Assembly (NCBI GenBank): GCA_963795415.1 | Contig: CAWCHQ010000001.1 | Span: 682,001-746,000, forward strand | Source of the DNA: CAVSUZ01 sp963795415 | Lineage (GTDB): Bacteria; Pseudomonadota; Alphaproteobacteria; Acetobacterales; Acetobacteraceae | Direction: 5' to 3' | DNA length: 64,000 nucleotides | Shown: one piece after another, positions 62,371 through 64,000 of the stretch | Position numbering within the stretch: the first letter of the stretch is position 1 | Layout: the number at the start of each line of letters is the position of its first letter | Position numbers and translations under genes: made by a program | Notes under the pieces: model-generated | The model's input: only the letters and a program-made list of their open reading frames with translations | What the model was told of the DNA's origin: nothing | Databases searched by the model: none

Positions 62371-62396
62371 ACGTCGGAGCGCGTGAATCCTGCTCT
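62371..62396. repeat. 26-bp direct repeat, right copy
   Basis: It is an exact copy of 59616-59641. It lies directly before IS3 copy 2 (TSD TGC at 62397-62399), so before that insertion it was followed by TGCCTCGCTCCCGCG. It may mark the right edge of IS110 element 2. Confidence 0.75.
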
Positions 62397-62399
62397 TGC

Positions 62400-63737
62400 T
62401 GAGGTGGACCCCGAAATCTGGACAGGTGGCTAAGAGAGACTCTCGCCCCTGGAACGGCCGCGGGCCGGGGGTGACAGATGGCGCATATTCGCAAGAAGCA
62501 CAGCGTTGATTTCAAGGCGAAGGTGGCCTTGGCGGCGGTGCGCGAGGACGGCACCGTGGCGGAGCTATCAAGCCGATATGGGGTGCATGCGAGCCAGATC
62601 CATGCGTGGAAGAAGACGCTGGTCGAGGGGGTTGGTTCGCTGTTCGCCCGGGGGAAGGCAGGAACGTCGGAGGGCGCCGTGGCGGACGAGGCGCAACTGG
62701 CCAAGCTGTATGAGAAGATTGGCGAGCTGACGGTCGAGCGCGATTTTTTTCGCAAAAGGTCTGGGCCATGAACCAGATAACGCGGCTGTCGCTGGTCGAC
62801 AGGTCCGACGCGGACCTGTCGATCGTGGCGCAGTGCCGGCTGCTGCAGGTTGCGCGCTCGACGCTGTATGACCGGGCTGCGCCGGTGAGTGCCGATGATC
62901 TGCGACTGATGCGGTGTCTGGACGAACAGTATCTGGCGACACCGTTCTACGGATCGCGTCGCATGGTGGCGGTACTGCGCCGGTCCGGCGAAGTGGTGAA
63001 CCGCAAGCGGGTGCGCCGATTGATGCGTCTGATGGGGCTTGAGGCGATTTACCAGAAGCCGAACACCAGCCGGCGTCACCCGGAACACAAGGTGTATCCT
63101 TACCTTTTGCGAGATCTCCTGATCGATCGACCCAACCAGGTGTGGTGCGCGGACATCACGTACATCCCGCTGGCGAAGGGTTTTGTGTATCTGGTTGCTG
63201 TGATGGACTGGTTCAGTCGGGGTGTTCTGGCATGGCGTTTATCGATCGGGCTGGACATGGCATTCTGTGTCGAGGCTTTGCAGGATGCGATGGATCGATA
63301 CGGGCAGCCGGGCATATTCAACACCGATCAGGGTGTGCAGTTCACCAGCGGGGATTTCATTGACGAACTGCCGGCCCGCGGGGTGCGGATCAGCATGGAC
63401 GGCAAAGGGCGATTTTTGGACAACATCTTCATCGAGCGCCTGTGGCGCAGCCTGAAATATGAGGAGGTGTTCATCAAGGCATACGCCTCGGTTGGTGCGG
63501 CACGTGGCGGTATCGGCAGGTGGCTGGCCTTTTACAACGAAGTGCGTTTGCACCAAGCGCTCGGTTATCGAACGCCGCGCGAAATGTTCGAGGCCGCGCC
63601 GACCTGTGGATATGTGGACAACGCCAGCGCGTTGACCACATCCCCACAGGCACCACAACAGCAACAAAAGGGGTCAATCGACGATCAGAATCTCTTAGCT
63701 CAACCCGTTTCCTGTCCAATGGATGGGGTCCACCTCA
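62400..63737 (+). mobile_element. IS3-family insertion sequence, copy 2 (1338 bp, internal deletion)
   Basis: It is nearly identical to copy 1 but in opposite orientation. The ends are TGAGGTGGACCCCGAAATCT and, at the right, GGATGGGGTCCACCTCA. The flanking TGC duplications are at 62397-62399 and 63738-63740. It lacks 61 bp of copy 1 near the right end, exactly between CTAAGAGA and TTCTGATCG, which removes the orfB stop and the inner part of the right terminal repeat. The clean duplication shows it inserted by transposition rather than by inversion of copy 1. Confidence 0.9.
62478..62771 (+). CDS. IS3-family transposase OrfA (copy 2)
   Basis: This 97-residue HTH protein starts MAHIRKKHSVDFKAKVALAA and ends ERDFFRKRSGP, the same as in copy 1 except for one Lys/Glu difference near the start. 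Its stop overlaps the orfB ATG as ATGA. The GATTTTTTTCGCAAAAGG stretch before the overlap is a possible -1 slip site. Confidence 0.92.
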   Translation: MAHIRKKHSVDFKAKVALAAVREDGTVAELSSRYGVHASQIHAWKKTLVEGVGSLFARGKAGTSEGAVADEAQLAKLYEKIGELTVERDFFRKRSGP

Positions 63738-64000
63738 TGCCTCGCTCCCGCGAGGGGCGGCGGGGTTTATTCTCGGCGTCCTTTGTCACTCATGCTCCTG
63801 GCGATGACAACCGAAAACTACGGCGAAGCTGGGGTTGCTGCCTCGGGGCGAAAGCGGACGCCGGGCCGGGCGAGGCCGCCGCCGAGGCCGATGGGTGTGC
63901 CGTCGGCGCGCCAGCAGGCGGCCCCGGTGATCGATCCATCGGTTTCGAACGCAACGGCACACATGCCTCCGGCGACGTTGCCGACGACCGAGACGTCGTG
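62768..64000 (+). pseudogene. IS3-family transposase OrfB (copy 2), stop codon lost
   Basis: The DDE core is intact (CADITYIPL, FNTDQGVQFTS, ERLWRSLKYEE; Pro replaces Ala in DELPARGV). After KGSIDDQN the 61-bp deletion joins the frame to the right terminal repeat (LLAQPVSCPMDGVHL). The frame then leaves the element and stays open through flanking DNA to the right edge of the window. The protein would carry a foreign tail of at least 87 residues beyond the element. The true end is not visible. Confidence 0.85.
63818..64000 (-). CDS. Unidentified protein, C-terminal fragment
   Basis: The minus strand is open from the window edge to TAG 63818-63820 and encodes HDVSVVGNVAGGMCAVAFET, DGSITGAACWRADGTPIGLG and GGLARPGVRFRPEAATPASP. 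Codon use looks like a real gene. I do not recognise the family from this 60-residue tail. The antisense plus-strand reading is the run-on tail of the IS3 orfB and is less likely to be a natural product. Confidence 0.45.
   Translation of the reverse strand, partial: HDVSVVGNVAGGMCAVAFETDGSITGAACWRADGTPIGLGGGLARPGVRFRPEAATPASP

Noticed and set aside
62339..63088. Minus-strand ORFs across IS3 copy 2 and plus-strand ORFs across copy 1
   Set aside because: They are antisense shadows of orfA and orfB, repeated because the element is repeated.
59919..63737. Composite transposon formed by the two IS3 copies
   Set aside because: Each copy has its own target duplication (GAG and TGC), and the DNA between them is the IS110 5' part, not a passenger gene; independent insertions explain the layout.

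Overview
The window is GC-rich, densely packed alphaproteobacterial DNA. The gene content fits Rhodospirillales, most likely Acetobacteraceae: a hopanoid C-3 methylase (HpnR), a Hint_2-domain surface protein, a FYDLN-acid (TIGR02300) zinc-ribbon protein, a DUF4130-UdgX fusion, a poly-3-hydroxybutyrate type acetoacetyl-CoA reductase and many ABC importers. The family assignment is inference from gene content; no rRNA or tRNA gene was seen.

Layout. 1-5 kb: a ugpB-A-E-C glycerol-3-phosphate importer followed by phaB; a frameshifted GIY-YIG gene with hairpin repeats sits between ugpB and ugpA. 5-8.2 kb: wecB/wecC (UDP-ManNAcA synthesis) and two small exported Pro-rich proteins. 8.3-11.8 kb: a two-domain extradiol-dioxygenase-like VOC protein, leuA behind a leucine-rich leader peptide and an attenuator-like structure, and a small VOC protein. 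11.8-15 kb: a marR-emrA-emrB efflux operon with a candidate operator. 15-20.9 kb: ftsH, glmM, thiD (apparent CTG start) and convergent prmA. 20.9-31.5 kb: an NDP-forming acyl-CoA synthetase, a ribose-type sugar ABC operon, a fosmidomycin-resistance-type MFS pump, enoyl-CoA hydratase with a class III CoA-transferase, a von Willebrand A protein and an SDR. 31.5-35.2 kb: a cell-envelope run mltB-rlpA-dac-tmk. 35.3-42 kb: Hint protein, hpnR, SMP-30 lactonase, cmk, aroA and TIGR02300. 42.3-44.7 kb: a His-rich PadR regulator with DUF2218 and a perfect inverted-repeat operator, then malonyl-CoA decarboxylase. 44.9-50 kb: an iron(III)-type ABC importer with tandem duplicated binding proteins. 50-57.1 kb: greB, DUF4130-UdgX, a triple 78-bp repeat, an S9 peptidase, an EamA exporter, a PRC-barrel protein and an MFS transporter. 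57.1-64 kb: an insertion-sequence island with two IS110 elements, an IS256 remnant and two IS3 copies in opposite orientation. One IS3 copy is nested in an IS110 transposase with a clean 3-bp target duplication.

An unusual property of this sequence is the number of single-base frameshifts in otherwise well conserved genes: ugpA, leuA, a VOC gene, rlpA, an ABC permease, greB, DUF4130-UdgX, the S9 peptidase, EamA, the PRC protein, a duplicated binding protein and several transposases. Either the assembly carries indel errors or the replicon is decaying. The 571-residue and 929-residue apparent fusion proteins (UgpA-UgpE and permease-ATPase) are products of these indels and should not be read as natural fusions.

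The observations most worth following are the leuA leader/attenuator, the DUF4130-UdgX covalent uracil-DNA glycosylase, the YqjI-like PadR operator, the IS110 non-coding ends (possible bridge RNA) with their flanking repeats, and several families of short dispersed palindromes.
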